Under the pieces are notes generated by a model. That model worked only from the letters and a program-made list of their open reading frames with translations, was not told the origin of the DNA and ran no database searches. A program made the position numbers and the translations under genes. Of a stretch of 64,000 nt of DNA, positions 9,607 through 18,493 are shown in pieces (the first letter of the stretch is position 1; each line of letters opens with the position of its first letter). Source of the stretch: Hathewaya proteolytica DSM 3090 (GTDB taxonomy: Bacteria; Bacillota; Clostridia; Clostridiales; Clostridiaceae); the NCBI RefSeq assembly GCF_900142225.1, contig NZ_FRAD01000005.1, positions 1-64,000 on the forward strand. Reading direction: 5' to 3'.

Positions 9607-9751
9607 ATAAACCACCTTTTTTTAAATAATTTTTTTCCACTGCTATAATAACATTATAAAGCTTTCCCTTGTAAAAAATAACCTATTACTTTGTTGACTT
9701 ATATGGACTCTTTTGCTATGATTCAATTTTTACATTTTCTTGATAAAAGCA

Positions 9752-9778
9752 AAAAACACCTTTGTTTAGGTGTTTTTC
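9752..9778 (-). terminator. Terminator overlapping the end of the AraC regulator gene
   Basis: Arms AAAAACACC (9752-9760) and GGTGTTTTT (9769-9777) form a compact hairpin followed on the minus strand by U residues. The stop codon at 9766 lies in the loop, so the terminator overlaps the last codons. Confidence 0.8.
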
Positions 9779-11874
9779 GTATTTTTCGCGTTTATTTTTT
9801 CCAAAATTATTAGCTCTAGGCCAAAGGGTTCTAGACTGGACTTCAAAGAATACATACTACTTTCCTTCACATAATCAAAGGTTACCTTAGGAAAATTGAT
9901 GTTCTTTAATAGCTCCACTTCCTCTATTCTTAAGGATAATGGCCTTCCAAGATTCACCCAATAGTAGTATGGACAACTTTGTTCTTTTGTGAGCTCATAT
10001 CGGATTAATTTATAATCCTCTTGAAGGTTCAGTACATTTATGGTGGTCTCATTCCATATATCTTGATTGTATGACTCATTTACAAAGTCCATCAATGATA
10101 AATTATTGTTTTTGCAGATTTTGCTCAATTCTTTTGGACTCATATAATTGTATAGCAAGATTACATAATCGTCCTCATTCTTTGTTACAATGTACCCCTT
10201 ACCCTTTTTAAGCACTTCATCACCTAATTTCGACAAGAAGTAGTATGCAAAATAAGATGGCTTTCTAAGCCCATTGGAATAAGATAAACCCCTTTCCCCC
10301 TGGAAAACAAAACTGTTGTTGTCGTGTACATTTAGTGGGTAAGACTCATCCACAGCCTTCATCAAAAAGTTAAACTGTTTTTTATCTAAAATTTTATCTA
10401 CAATGTACGCACTCATAAAGTTAGTTTCTTTTTCCATACCATTGCTAAGACCCTTAAGTTCCTTAGGTAAAAGTATAATGCTGTCGTCAATTTCTTTTAA
10501 CAATAATTGGATTTTAGAAACTGTGGCTTCATCCAAATTGGAGGGAATCCTAAATCCGTACTTGCAAAGATCGCTGAAGTTATCATAAAGATACTGTGCA
10601 AAGGCCTTTAGAATCTCACAAAAATCAGTTCTCTGAACATCCTTCATAGTCACATCGAATATTGGATTTAAATCTATATTGTAAAGCACCCTTATGCTCT
10701 CCTCAAGAAAATTAAAAAACCTAAAAACGTCTGCCTCCGATTTTATCATTGGAAAAACTTCGCTGATTATGCCATATTCAAATTGAAGTGTATGCTGTAC
10801 ATCGGTGAGCTCCTCTATAAAAAACTTATTAAACAGACTGTGTATATTGCCGATTTCTATATATTTCATAAAGGAAAAATCCATTTCCTCTATTTCTTCA
10901 ATTTCTTGACGAACATCAATATTTAGAACTTCTATTGAGTCGTAGGGAGTGCTTTCCTCTTCATAATCATCGATGTAGGGAAGAAGGTATTCTAGAGCAT
11001 CATTTAAGTCTAATACCTTGTACTTTGTATTTTTCACCAGCTGTTCATCAGTGAATTTGTATTTTTTCCTAAACTGACTAGGAGTACAATTATAGTAAGT
11101 CTTAAAGTTCTTGTTGTAGTATCTAACATGGGAAAAACCAGTTTCCAGTGCAATATCTGAAATGCTCTTGTCCGTATCTAAAAGCAACTTTATGGACTCT
11201 TCAATCCTGGTCAAGTTTAGAATTTCTTGAAAGCTATACCCAAACCTGTTTTTTAACTCATGGGATAAGTAATGTATACTTAAGAATTCTTTATCTGCAA
11301 TGTCCTTAAGGCTTATTTTGTTCATATAGTTTGTATAAATGTACTTTGTGATTCTGTGATACCTTTCTAACTGTATTTCTTTGTCCTTAAGATCGCTATC
11401 CTCCACCGTTAAGTAATGGAACTCATTTACAAGGTGGAAAAGCAATGAAACTACGTTGCTCTGAATTTCTATTTCAAATTCTTCCCCACGGCGTATCATT
11501 TCGTAAAAAATATTGGACAAATACCTTTTCAATACATCATATTTCTCTTCTTCCTCTTGAGATGTATTGTCTGTGTAGAAAAATACATCGTCTATATCCT
11601 TATAATAATTCTTCAAAAATTCCGTATCAATATTGAACATTAGGACAAGATTGTCCTCTTTAGATGAAATAGTATGTGCCTCGTCCACATTTATAATTTC
11701 CACTTCACCTTGCTTTATAGAACAGCTTTCTGAATCTATGGTTACATCTACTTCCCCCTTTAAAACATACAAAAGTTCTATGGAATTGTGCCAATTAAAT
11801 GGTATGTTTTTTATGTTTAGTAGTTCAATATTTACGGGTATTCCTCCGTAAAAACAAATATGTTCCCTTCTCAT
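9766..11874 (-). CDS. AraC-family transcription regulator with C-terminal GH39-like domain
   Basis: This is a 702-residue regulator, more than twice the size of simple AraC proteins. An N-terminal cupin-like sensor (about 1-150) is followed by the AraC double helix-turn-helix (about 180-280), recognisable by SLKDIADKEFLSIHYLSHEL and by DIALETGFSHVRYYNKNFK. The remaining 400 residues resemble the xylosidase-type (GH39) module found behind AraC domains in other Firmicutes, including the segment GLRKPSYFAYYFLSKLG. Catalytic acid residues could not be confirmed, so the module may only bind sugar. No carbohydrate operon is adjacent, so the regulated genes are unknown; the MATE gene just downstream is a candidate. 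Confidence 0.8.
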   Translation of the reverse strand: MRREHICFYGGIPVNIELLNIKNIPFNWHNSIELLYVLKGEVDVTIDSESCSIKQGEVEIINVDEAHTISSKEDNLVLMFNIDTEFLKNYYKDIDDVFFYTDNTSQEEEEKYDVLKRYLSNIFYEMIRRGEEFEIEIQSNVVSLLFHLVNEFHYLTVEDSDLKDKEIQLERYHRITKYIYTNYMNKISLKDIADKEFLSIHYLSHELKNRFGYSFQEILNLTRIEESIKLLLDTDKSISDIALETGFSHVRYYNKNFKTYYNCTPSQFRKKYKFTDEQLVKNTKYKVLDLNDALEYLLPYIDDYEEESTPYDSIEVLNIDVRQEIEEIEEMDFSFMKYIEIGNIHSLFNKFFIEELTDVQHTLQFEYGIISEVFPMIKSEADVFRFFNFLEESIRVLYNIDLNPIFDVTMKDVQRTDFCEILKAFAQYLYDNFSDLCKYGFRIPSNLDEATVSKIQLLLKEIDDSIILLPKELKGLSNGMEKETNFMSAYIVDKILDKKQFNFLMKAVDESYPLNVHDNNSFVFQGERGLSYSNGLRKPSYFAYYFLSKLGDEVLKKGKGYIVTKNEDDYVILLYNYMSPKELSKICKNNNLSLMDFVNESYNQDIWNETTINVLNLQEDYKLIRYELTKEQSCPYYYWVNLGRPLSLRIEEVELLKNINFPKVTFDYVKESSMYSLKSSLEPFGLELIILEKINAKNTKNT

Positions 11875-11896
11875 AATTATCTCCTGTTCTTTTTTC

Positions 11897-12139
11897 TTAT
11901 CTTCCTATAAGGGGGCTGGCAGTTATGGCTGCACCACTTCCATTACCTCCTGTACTGCCACTGGCCTCTTGTACTCTCTTTATAGCTGCAATAGTCAATA
12001 TGCCTGAACCGATCTCAGATAAAAGGGTCCCCACATAAACTAGTTCAGTTATACTCCTGTTGTCAGCTATCAATATTGATATAGCATTGGCCAGTATAAG
12101 TATTTCTTGTCCACTCAGCATATCAGGATTATTCGCCAT
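11897..12139 (-). CDS. Small conserved hypothetical protein
   Basis: This 80-residue protein is preceded by a good ribosome site (GGGGGAGG). Two amphipathic or weakly hydrophobic helices (about 10-30 and 38-60) are followed by a Gly/Ser-rich tail with GSTGGNGSG. It contains no cysteine and no signal peptide. I do not recognise the family with certainty. It lies only 22 bases upstream of the AraC regulator on the same strand, so they may be co-transcribed. Confidence 0.6.
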   Translation of the reverse strand: MANNPDMLSGQEILILANAISILIADNRSITELVYVGTLLSEIGSGILTIAAIKRVQEASGSTGGNGSGAAITASPLIGR

Positions 12140-12383
12140 ATAACCTCCCCCATAAAATTTCCTTGTTTATTAATATATACGCTTTTGCATTATCATTAAT
12201 GATACAATACAAAAAATGACTGTATATCTCTACTTATATATTAAAGTATTTTGAGATTAAATTCAAAGTTTATTTTTCAAATGAGGGGTATTGCAATAAT
12301 AATCATAAATTTAACAAAAAAAATTGTCACCATTTACTGTGTACTAAAATATTTTATTAGTAAATAATATTGAAAGGTATACT
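12140..12383. promoter_or_regulatory. Divergent intergenic region
   Basis: This 244-base AT-rich spacer separates the minus-strand 80-residue gene from the plus-strand oxidoreductase operon and must hold promoters for both directions. I see no clear consensus -35/-10 pair, operator or riboswitch. The plus-strand gene has the ribosome site GAAAGG just before its ATG. Confidence 0.4.
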
Positions 12384-13424
12384 ATGAGTTACGAATTATA
12401 TGAATGTATAGATGCAGGTAGTGAATTTTGTCCTTGCCACTTGGCGGAAACAAATCAATGTATCATGTGCAACAATCTCAACAAAAAATGCGGTGAATGT
12501 CACTGCACTCATTGGAAAGGTGTATGCATTTATCAAGAGTTCCAATGGAATAATTCAAAAGCAAAAGAGGGTAGAAAGTATTTTAGCTGCAAAATTACTG
12601 AAAGGCAGCTTATAAACAACACTCTTCTCATTATTAGCGTTTCTGCAAATGACTACCTTATACACCAACTAAATAAAGTAGGTAGCTTTGTATTTTTAAG
12701 GCGTGAATGTGATGAACAATTTTTCGACGCACCTATTTCAGTCATGGATATAGATACAAGCACCAATTCTATTTCATTTGCCATAGAAATAAAGGGGCCT
12801 AAGACGGAAAATTTGTCGAAGCTTCAAGTCAATGACACTGTTTTCGTAAAAGGACCATTTTGGAATGGTGTATTGGGAAAAAGGCACATAATAAATAGCA
12901 AAAATAAAAATGCAGTGCTTATATGTAGAGGTATAGGTCAAGCTCCCATGCTGCCCGTGCTTAAATATCTGTGTAAGGAAAACAATAATGTCAGCGTTAT
13001 TGTGGATAATGGAAATTATGAAAATTGTTTTATTGAAGACACACTTAAAAACTACCAAAACTTGTGCAACACCTCTGTTTTCTTTTATAAAACCCTTGTA
13101 AATGCCAGGATGACAGAGGACTTCAAGGATTTTCTACAGAACTTATTAGTTAAGACAAAACCTTCTGTAGTATACTGCTCTGCAGCAGACATATTGAATT
13201 ATGAAGTTATGACATTTATTGAAGAAGTAAATAATAACCTATCAACTGAAGAGTCAAATGAAGAGGCAAAAATTAATTTTGCCTGCTGTAATAATGCTAA
13301 AATGTGCTGTGGCGAGGGAATCTGCGGTGGATGTACCTTGAAGAATAATGACCGTAAATTGCGTCATTTATGTAAAATGCAAACAGATCCAAAATATGTT
13401 TTAAAAGGCAGGCGATTATTATGA
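12384..13424 (+). CDS. Sulfide/dihydroorotate dehydrogenase-like FAD/NAD-binding iron-sulfur protein
   Basis: This 346-residue protein has the architecture of PyrK/SudB-like reductase subunits. A Cys-rich N-terminus (CPCHLAETNQCIMCNNLNKKCGEC) is followed by a beta-barrel flavin domain (about 60-160) and an NAD-binding domain containing ICRGIGQAPMLPVL near 180. A C-terminal [2Fe-2S] site has CGEGICGGC plus a further Cys in RHLCKM. Such subunits pass electrons between NAD(P)H and a partner flavoprotein. The partner is almost certainly the next gene, which overlaps it by four bases (ATGA). The extra N-terminal cysteines suggest an additional metal site. The physiological substrate is unknown. 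Confidence 0.8.
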   Translation: MSYELYECIDAGSEFCPCHLAETNQCIMCNNLNKKCGECHCTHWKGVCIYQEFQWNNSKAKEGRKYFSCKITERQLINNTLLIISVSANDYLIHQLNKVGSFVFLRRECDEQFFDAPISVMDIDTSTNSISFAIEIKGPKTENLSKLQVNDTVFVKGPFWNGVLGKRHIINSKNKNAVLICRGIGQAPMLPVLKYLCKENNNVSVIVDNGNYENCFIEDTLKNYQNLCNTSVFFYKTLVNARMTEDFKDFLQNLLVKTKPSVVYCSAADILNYEVMTFIEEVNNNLSTEESNEEAKINFACCNNAKMCCGEGICGGCTLKNNDRKLRHLCKMQTDPKYVLKGRRLL

Positions 13425-14701
13425 AGAAGATAATTATTGTAGGTGGGGGTTGGTCTGGTTGCGCCGCAGCCATTTCTGCAGCCAAAGCTGGTGCGGAAGT
13501 CCACCTATTTGAAAAAACTGATATGCTTTTAGGCCTTGGAAATGTAGGCGGCATAATGCGAAACAATGGGAGATTTACAGCCTCTGAAGAATTGAATTTT
13601 ATGGGGGCTGGGGATCTAATCCATATTACAGACGAGAACTCACTTCACAAGAATATATCATTTCCAGGTCATGAGCACGCATATTTATATGATGTAAACA
13701 ATATTGAAGCCGTAGTAAAGAGATATCTTCAAAATATGGGGATTAATCTGCACATGATGAGCCGTGTTGTGGATGTAGAACTATGTGAAAAAAAGATAAT
13801 TGGCATTTACTTATCTGATGGAGAACTAATTTATGGTGATGCCTTTATTGAGACTTCTGGGGGCAGTGGACCTATGGGCAATTGTGTTAAATACGGCAAT
13901 GGTTGCTCTATGTGTGTACTAAGGTGCCCTTCCTTTGGGCCAAGGGTGAGCCTTACTAAAATGGCAGGTCTTGAAGATATAATGGGGCAAAGAGCTCCAG
14001 AAGTATACGGTGCCTTCAGTGGCTCTTGTAAACTAGCAAAAGAAAGCCTTTCCAAGGAAATTGTCCAAGAACTCAATGAAAAAGGAGTATGCATACTTAA
14101 GGTTCCAAAAGAGGATATAAATTTAGATAAACTTAAAACCAAAGTATGTCAGCAGTACGCCCTTAAAGAATTTGCAGAAAATGTTATCCTTTTAGATACT
14201 GGCCACGCAAAGCTGATGACCACATATTATCCTTTAGAGAAATTGAGGAAAATCAAAGGCTTAGAAAATGCCAAGTATGTGGATCCATACTCCGGTGGTA
14301 AGGGCAACTCCATAAGATATCTTTCTTGTGCAATACGAAATAATGCTATGAAAGTAGTGGGCATAGACAACTTATTCTGTGCTGGAGAGAAAGCAGGTTT
14401 ATTTGTAGGACATACAGAAGCTATTTGTACCGGCTCTCTTGCTGGGCACAATGCCGCTCGCTATCTAGCAAAAAGACAATTGCTAGTGCTACCTAAGGAT
14501 AGCTGTATAGGAGACATAATATCCTATGCTAACTACAGAGTGCTTCAAAAGGAAGATAGGACAAGCAGATTTACCTTTGCCGGTTCAGTTTATTTTAATA
14601 GGATGAAAAAGCTAGGTTTGTACACTGTCGAAATAGACAAAATAAGAGATAGGATAGAAAAGCTAGAGTTATCCAATGTTTTTGATGAGAAAATACTATA
14701 A
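13421..14701 (+). CDS. FAD-dependent oxidoreductase (flavoprotein partner)
   Basis: This 426-residue protein has an N-terminal dinucleotide-binding motif, GGGWSGCAAAISAAKAG, ending in the acidic LFEK that binds FAD ribose. A Cys-rich stretch (GNCVKYGNGCSMCVLRCPS, about 155-173) is unusual in the GidA-like flavoproteins it otherwise resembles. A C-terminal FAD-binding segment, NLFCAGEKAGLFVGHTEA, precedes an Ala-rich helix. Translational coupling to the upstream iron-sulfur protein points to a two-subunit oxidoreductase. It is not a GidA/MnmG or TrmFO protein by length. The substrate is unknown. The gene ends head-to-head with the carboxypeptidase gene, overlapping by six bases. Confidence 0.8.
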   Translation: MKKIIIVGGGWSGCAAAISAAKAGAEVHLFEKTDMLLGLGNVGGIMRNNGRFTASEELNFMGAGDLIHITDENSLHKNISFPGHEHAYLYDVNNIEAVVKRYLQNMGINLHMMSRVVDVELCEKKIIGIYLSDGELIYGDAFIETSGGSGPMGNCVKYGNGCSMCVLRCPSFGPRVSLTKMAGLEDIMGQRAPEVYGAFSGSCKLAKESLSKEIVQELNEKGVCILKVPKEDINLDKLKTKVCQQYALKEFAENVILLDTGHAKLMTTYYPLEKLRKIKGLENAKYVDPYSGGKGNSIRYLSCAIRNNAMKVVGIDNLFCAGEKAGLFVGHTEAICTGSLAGHNAARYLAKRQLLVLPKDSCIGDIISYANYRVLQKEDRTSRFTFAGSVYFNRMKKLGLYTVEIDKIRDRIEKLELSNVFDEKIL

Positions 14702-15865
14702 TAATGAAAAAGTTTCCCCATCCAGAGAGGATGGGGATTTATTTTCTTTTAGTTTATTGTTGACTTTAAACCAAAAGCTTTCTTTATTTTTGATGTCTTC
14801 CCTATTGTAAATGTAGCATGAGCATATTTCATTTTTATCTTTTAGTATTTTGTAAACACCTATTATGGTGCCTGCCTTTACATCAACATCTTTTAAGTTT
14901 TTTTCGTTTATAACAACTACTTTTTCATAATTGCTCTTGGAGTTCAGTGGCATGGTGATGGTTTCATTGGAACACAAATCTATGGTATTGTTATTTATGT
15001 CCTTTAAGCTGCTAACTTTTTCTCCCTTTGTCACTATTTTATCGTATTTGTAATTGCTTTTAACATAGTCGTATATTTTGCTGCTTTCATTCCAACGCTC
15101 TGTGCAATTTAATGTAACTACTACTATCTCTCTATTGTTGATTTTAAAAGAAGAAACGAGGCATTTGCCTGCCTGAGCCGTATAACCAGTTTTTACTCCG
15201 GTACAAACCGGATTACTGTACAAAAGCTTGTTTATATTGTTGTAGTCTCTCGTAAAATTGTTTTGACCTCTTGTCACTAGTTTTGTCTTTACTAATTTAT
15301 TGAAAAAATCGTTTTGCTTTGCAATACACGTCATCCTTGCTAAATCGTAGGCAGTGGTGTAATGCATAGGCTTATCTAAGCCATGGGGAGTTTCAAAGTG
15401 AGAGTTTAAAAGGCCCATATTCACAGCCTCTTCATTCATCATGTTGACAAATTCCTCCACTGTTCCACCAACACCCTCAGCTATGGCTATAGCTGCGTCA
15501 TTTCCTGATTTAAACATAAGTCCATGAAGCAATTCCCTCAAAGTTATCTCCTCATTATATCTGTATTTTACTGTGGATCCCCCAATAGAAGCTGCTCTCT
15601 TAGATATTGTTATTTTTTTATCCAGTTCTCCATGGCGCAAAGCCACCAGTGCTGTCATTATTTTTGTGGTGCTAGCCATGGGAATTACATCATAAGATGA
15701 TTTTTCATACAATACCATGCCTGATTCAACGTCCATGGCTATAGCAGCTCTAGCATCAACCCTTAAATCTTTCGTTTGTGCATAAGCTGTAAAATTACCT
15801 AAAATCATGGTAGTTGTTAGAGTACAAAGAATAAACATTGCACTAAACATATTTGTCTTTCTCAT
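14696..15865 (-). CDS. D-alanyl-D-alanine carboxypeptidase (class A low-mass PBP)
   Basis: This 389-residue secreted peptidoglycan enzyme trims the terminal D-Ala of stem peptides. A signal peptide (about 1-29, ending in AYA) is followed by the penicillin-binding motifs: SxxK as STTK near residue 66, SxN as SGN near 123, and KTG near 227. A C-terminal beta-rich PBP5-type domain follows, without a clear amphipathic anchor. It is similar in plan to the second carboxypeptidase at 18.5-19.7 kb, so the pair are paralogues. Both lie in a sporulation-gene neighbourhood, suggesting a cortex or germ-wall role, as for DacF. Confidence 0.9.
   Translation of the reverse strand: MRKTNMFSAMFILCTLTTTMILGNFTAYAQTKDLRVDARAAIAMDVESGMVLYEKSSYDVIPMASTTKIMTALVALRHGELDKKITISKRAASIGGSTVKYRYNEEITLRELLHGLMFKSGNDAAIAIAEGVGGTVEEFVNMMNEEAVNMGLLNSHFETPHGLDKPMHYTTAYDLARMTCIAKQNDFFNKLVKTKLVTRGQNNFTRDYNNINKLLYSNPVCTGVKTGYTAQAGKCLVSSFKINNREIVVVTLNCTERWNESSKIYDYVKSNYKYDKIVTKGEKVSSLKDINNNTIDLCSNETITMPLNSKSNYEKVVVINEKNLKDVDVKAGTIIGVYKILKDKNEICSCYIYNREDIKNKESFWFKVNNKLKENKSPSSLDGETFSLL
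14716..14746 (+). terminator. Terminator of the oxidoreductase operon, inside a convergent gene
   Basis: Perfect arms CCCCATCC (14716-14723) and GGATGGGG (14729-14736) with a 5-base loop are followed by ATTTATTTTCTTTT. It terminates the plus-strand operon yet lies within the 3' coding end of the minus-strand carboxypeptidase, whose last residues (SPSSLDGE) it encodes. Confidence 0.8.
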
Positions 15866-15953
15866 ATTTTTTCTCCTATCAGTGATTTATTGATTATAAA
15901 ATATTTTTTTGGGCATAATCCCAAGATGTAGATAATATTTGGAGGCAATACCA

Positions 15954-16484
15954 ATGAAAATTATAACTTTATTTCTAATGGTAGCTTTAATAGTATGTTT
16001 CCCATTTCCTATAAAAATATCATTACAATTTAAGAATAATAAATTCCTGACATACATTTATGGCATTAAACTGCCATTTTCAAAGAAAAAAACAAAGAAA
16101 AATTTAAATAATAAAAGCACCTCATTGGATGGTGCTTTATTGAAAAAGATTATGTATATATACAATTTAATAAACCACATTTTTTCAAACAGAAAAGTTG
16201 CTGGCACCATAAACACCGAAATAAAGTATGGTGTGGAGGACGCCTTTTACACTGCCGTTATGTATCCCACGCTTACCTTATTTGTAGACATAATTGCAAA
16301 ATTTTTTTTAAAGTTTTTAGATAGAGAAAAAAGTAAAGTCAGTATAAAGCCTATTTACGGCAAAAATTTATTTGAATTCTCTATAACCGGTATAATTTAT
16401 ATAAGCATTGGGAAAATTATACGTATAACGCATTACATACTAAAAAACAAGATAAGAGGTGAAAAAAATGTCTCATCCAATTGA
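15954..16484 (+). CDS. DUF2953-type membrane-associated protein
   Basis: This protein of about 176 residues has a hydrophobic N-terminal helix (about 1-20), a lysine-rich stretch (KKKTKKN) and a compact C-terminal domain. The ATG at 15954 is preferred because GGAGG lies nine bases upstream; a TTG at 15939 overlaps that ribosome site. It sits directly before the GerW/YtfJ-like gene, overlapping its 5' end. That is the usual pairing of a DUF2953 protein with a YtfJ protein in clostridia. The function is not established, but linkage suggests a spore role. Confidence 0.75.
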   Translation: MKIITLFLMVALIVCFPFPIKISLQFKNNKFLTYIYGIKLPFSKKKTKKNLNNKSTSLDGALLKKIMYIYNLINHIFSNRKVAGTINTEIKYGVEDAFYTAVMYPTLTLFVDIIAKFFLKFLDREKSKVSIKPIYGKNLFEFSITGIIYISIGKIIRITHYILKNKIRGEKNVSSN

Positions 16485-16902
16485 AGAACTTTTGAAAAAA
16501 ACCATGGAAAACCTTAAAAACATCATAGACGTGGATACCATCATAGGAAAACCTATAAACGGAACAGGAAACTGCACAATAATTCCGGTTTCCAAGGTAT
16601 CTTTAGGATTTGCTTCCGCCGGTAGCGAATTTGCACCAAATGATTTTGACAAAGAACTTAACAGCGAATACCCCTTCGGAGGCGGTTCAGGTGGAGGATT
16701 GTCAGTTAAACCCGTGGCTTTTCTTCTCATAAAGGATGGAAATTACAGAATACTTCCTGTTGGCGAAGAAAATACCGTAAACAAGATAATTGATTCCATT
16801 CCACAGTTATTAGATATGATGAAAAACAATTGCTGTTGCTCCACAAAGGATAAAAAAGAAGAAAAGAAAGATCCTCAAAATACAAATAAACAAAAATCTT
16901 AG
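16468..16902 (+). CDS. Sporulation protein YtfJ/GerW-like
   Basis: This 144-residue protein is of the GerW family, needed in Bacillus for normal germination with some germinants. Diagnostic segments are the N-terminal HPIEELLKKTMENLK, the GTIIPVSKVS-like stretch (here CTIIPVSKVSLGFASAG), and the glycine-rich FGGGSGGGLSVKP near residue 80. A Cys cluster (CCCS) and lysine-rich tail end the protein. The start at 16468 is chosen because AGAGGTG lies directly upstream and the earlier GTG overlaps it. It is transcribed with the DUF2953 gene and terminates at the hairpin at 16975-17012. Confidence 0.88.
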   Translation: MSHPIEELLKKTMENLKNIIDVDTIIGKPINGTGNCTIIPVSKVSLGFASAGSEFAPNDFDKELNSEYPFGGGSGGGLSVKPVAFLLIKDGNYRILPVGEENTVNKIIDSIPQLLDMMKNNCCCSTKDKKEEKKDPQNTNKQKS

Positions 16903-16974
16903 CTATAGGTGAAGTATCAAAGCCATCTTAAAGTTACAAAGCCTAGCTAAAGTACAAATCAATTTGCATGAAAA

Positions 16975-17012
16975 AAGTCAGTTATTATACATCGTAATTT
17001 AATAACTGACTT
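16975..17012. terminator. Bidirectional terminator between gerW-like and scpB
   Basis: A perfect 13-base inverted repeat (AAGTCAGTTATTA and its complement) has a 12-base loop, with A/T runs on both sides. It lies between convergent genes and can serve both directions. Confidence 0.75.
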
Positions 17013-17072
17013 AATCCAGAAGTAAATGATTTTAAATTTTCAAAAGAGTACTTCACCCCATATTTACAATAT

Positions 17073-17615
17073 TTACTGAAGATCAAAAGTCATTTGCTCT
17101 ATATTCGGAAGCTGCTTTAGATCTTGCAGTTGGAAGTACCTTAAAAACTCTTCCGTGGTACTGTACAATATAGGCCTGCCTATTATATCTTTTCTCCCAA
17201 TCTCTTTTATAAGCCCTTTTTCCGTTAGATTTGTTATGACTCTATCACACTTTACTCCACGGATCTCTTCTATTTCTACCCTTGTAATAGGTTGCTTGTA
17301 AGCTATTATAGCAAGGACCTCCAGTGACGCCTGAGATAGAGATTGCCTTGTATTAATTTTAAGAAGCCGTTGTATATATGTACTGTTCTCTTTTTTAGTC
17401 ACCAATTGATATGTGTCATTGAGACGATAAAGTTGAATACCCCTATCTTCCCTTTTGTATAACTCATCCATTTCAACCATTACACTGTGTACAAAATCTG
17501 TGCTACATTCTAAAGTTGAAGCTATATCGCTAAGCTTTAAAGGATTTCCACTGACAAAAAGCAGTGATTCTATAATTGAATAATATCTTGAATTGTTTTC
17601 ATTAAAATTTTCCAC
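17073..17615 (-). CDS. scpB: Segregation and condensation protein B
   Basis: This is the winged-helix kleisin-associated subunit of the SMC-ScpA-ScpB condensin complex that organises and segregates the chromosome. A GTG start at 17615 gives 180 residues, close to the family norm, and lies just after the scpA stop. A longer ORF reading would need 17 residues overlapping scpA. The family signature YYSIIESLLFVSGNPLKLSD is near the N-terminus, and SQASLEVLAIIAYKQPITR precedes EIRGVKCD in the middle. It is translationally coupled to scpA, with one base between the codons sharing the junction. Confidence 0.93.
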   Translation of the reverse strand: MENFNENNSRYYSIIESLLFVSGNPLKLSDIASTLECSTDFVHSVMVEMDELYKREDRGIQLYRLNDTYQLVTKKENSTYIQRLLKINTRQSLSQASLEVLAIIAYKQPITRVEIEEIRGVKCDRVITNLTEKGLIKEIGRKDIIGRPILYSTTEEFLRYFQLQDLKQLPNIEQMTFDLQ

Positions 17616-17616
17616 A

Positions 17617-18357
17617 CTATACCCTACTTTCCATATATATATCGGAGTAATTGCTCTCCTGAACAACTTTTAATTGATTTAATCTTATAAGCTCCAACAC
17701 TGCCAAAAATGTAACAATTACTTCTATTCTGCTGTTACACTGAATTATCACATCGGAAAACAAAGAACTCTTTTTTTGAGAAAACACATTTTTAAGTTCT
17801 TCCATCTTATCTTCTATCCTATAAACATCCAAAGAAACTTGCTTAGGTATTTCATTGTCATTTTTTTTAGAATAGTATAACTTCATAAGTTTTGAATAAA
17901 GATTGTATAGCCATACTAAGGTAGTATTTTTTAATAACTCAGATAAGTTCACTTCTTCCTTATCTTCTATTATCTCCGGCAACTTTGCATACACCATACC
18001 AGAACCAAAATCTTCTCTATCATGGAGAAAGCCAGCCACGTATTTGAACTTATTGTATTCCAAAAGTTTTGTAATCAAGTCTTCCTGTGATATATTGTTT
18101 TCCTCTTCAGAGGTTTCCTCTTTTGTTGGCTTTGGCAACAATGCTTTAGATTTAACTTCAAGCAGTGTTGCTGCTATAACAATGAATTCAGAAGCAATAT
18201 CCAAATCCAGTTCTTGCATCTTATTTAAATATTCCATATATTGATTTGTAATTTCACTTAGATTTACATTGTATATGCTCATCTCATTTTTTTTTATAAG
18301 ATGAAGTAATAGATCAAAAGGTCCTTCAAAATTTTCTACTTTTATATTTATCGACAT
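17617..18357 (-). CDS. scpA: Segregation and condensation protein A (kleisin)
   Basis: This 246-residue kleisin bridges the SMC heads in bacterial condensin. The N-terminal FEGPFDLLLHLIKKNEMSIY is diagnostic, followed by a helical SMC-neck binding region (EFIVIAATLLEVKSKALLP). The acidic linker has KEETSEEEN, and a C-terminal winged helix near ILELIRLNQLKVVQ contacts the SMC cap. It is upstream of scpB in the usual order. The dacF-like gene precedes it on the same strand but is separated by a terminator, so scpAB has its own promoter. Confidence 0.95.
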   Translation of the reverse strand: MSINIKVENFEGPFDLLLHLIKKNEMSIYNVNLSEITNQYMEYLNKMQELDLDIASEFIVIAATLLEVKSKALLPKPTKEETSEEENNISQEDLITKLLEYNKFKYVAGFLHDREDFGSGMVYAKLPEIIEDKEEVNLSELLKNTTLVWLYNLYSKLMKLYYSKKNDNEIPKQVSLDVYRIEDKMEELKNVFSQKKSSLFSDVIIQCNSRIEVIVTFLAVLELIRLNQLKVVQESNYSDIYMESRV

Positions 18358-18441
18358 TTTACACTCCTACACAACATTAACTTAAATACTCACTTATCAT
18401 TATATCATTTTGACATGTAAATTTAAAACAGAAACCATTAA

Positions 18442-18481
18442 AAAACACCATGAATTCTTATGTTCCAATTCACAGTGTTTT
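18442..18481 (-). terminator. Terminator of the dacF-like gene
   Basis: Arms from AAAACAC and TGAATT pair with AATTCA and GTGTTTT across 18442-18481, with a U-rich tract on the minus strand. It separates the carboxypeptidase transcript from scpAB. Confidence 0.65.
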
Positions 18482-18493
18482 AATTTTATAATA

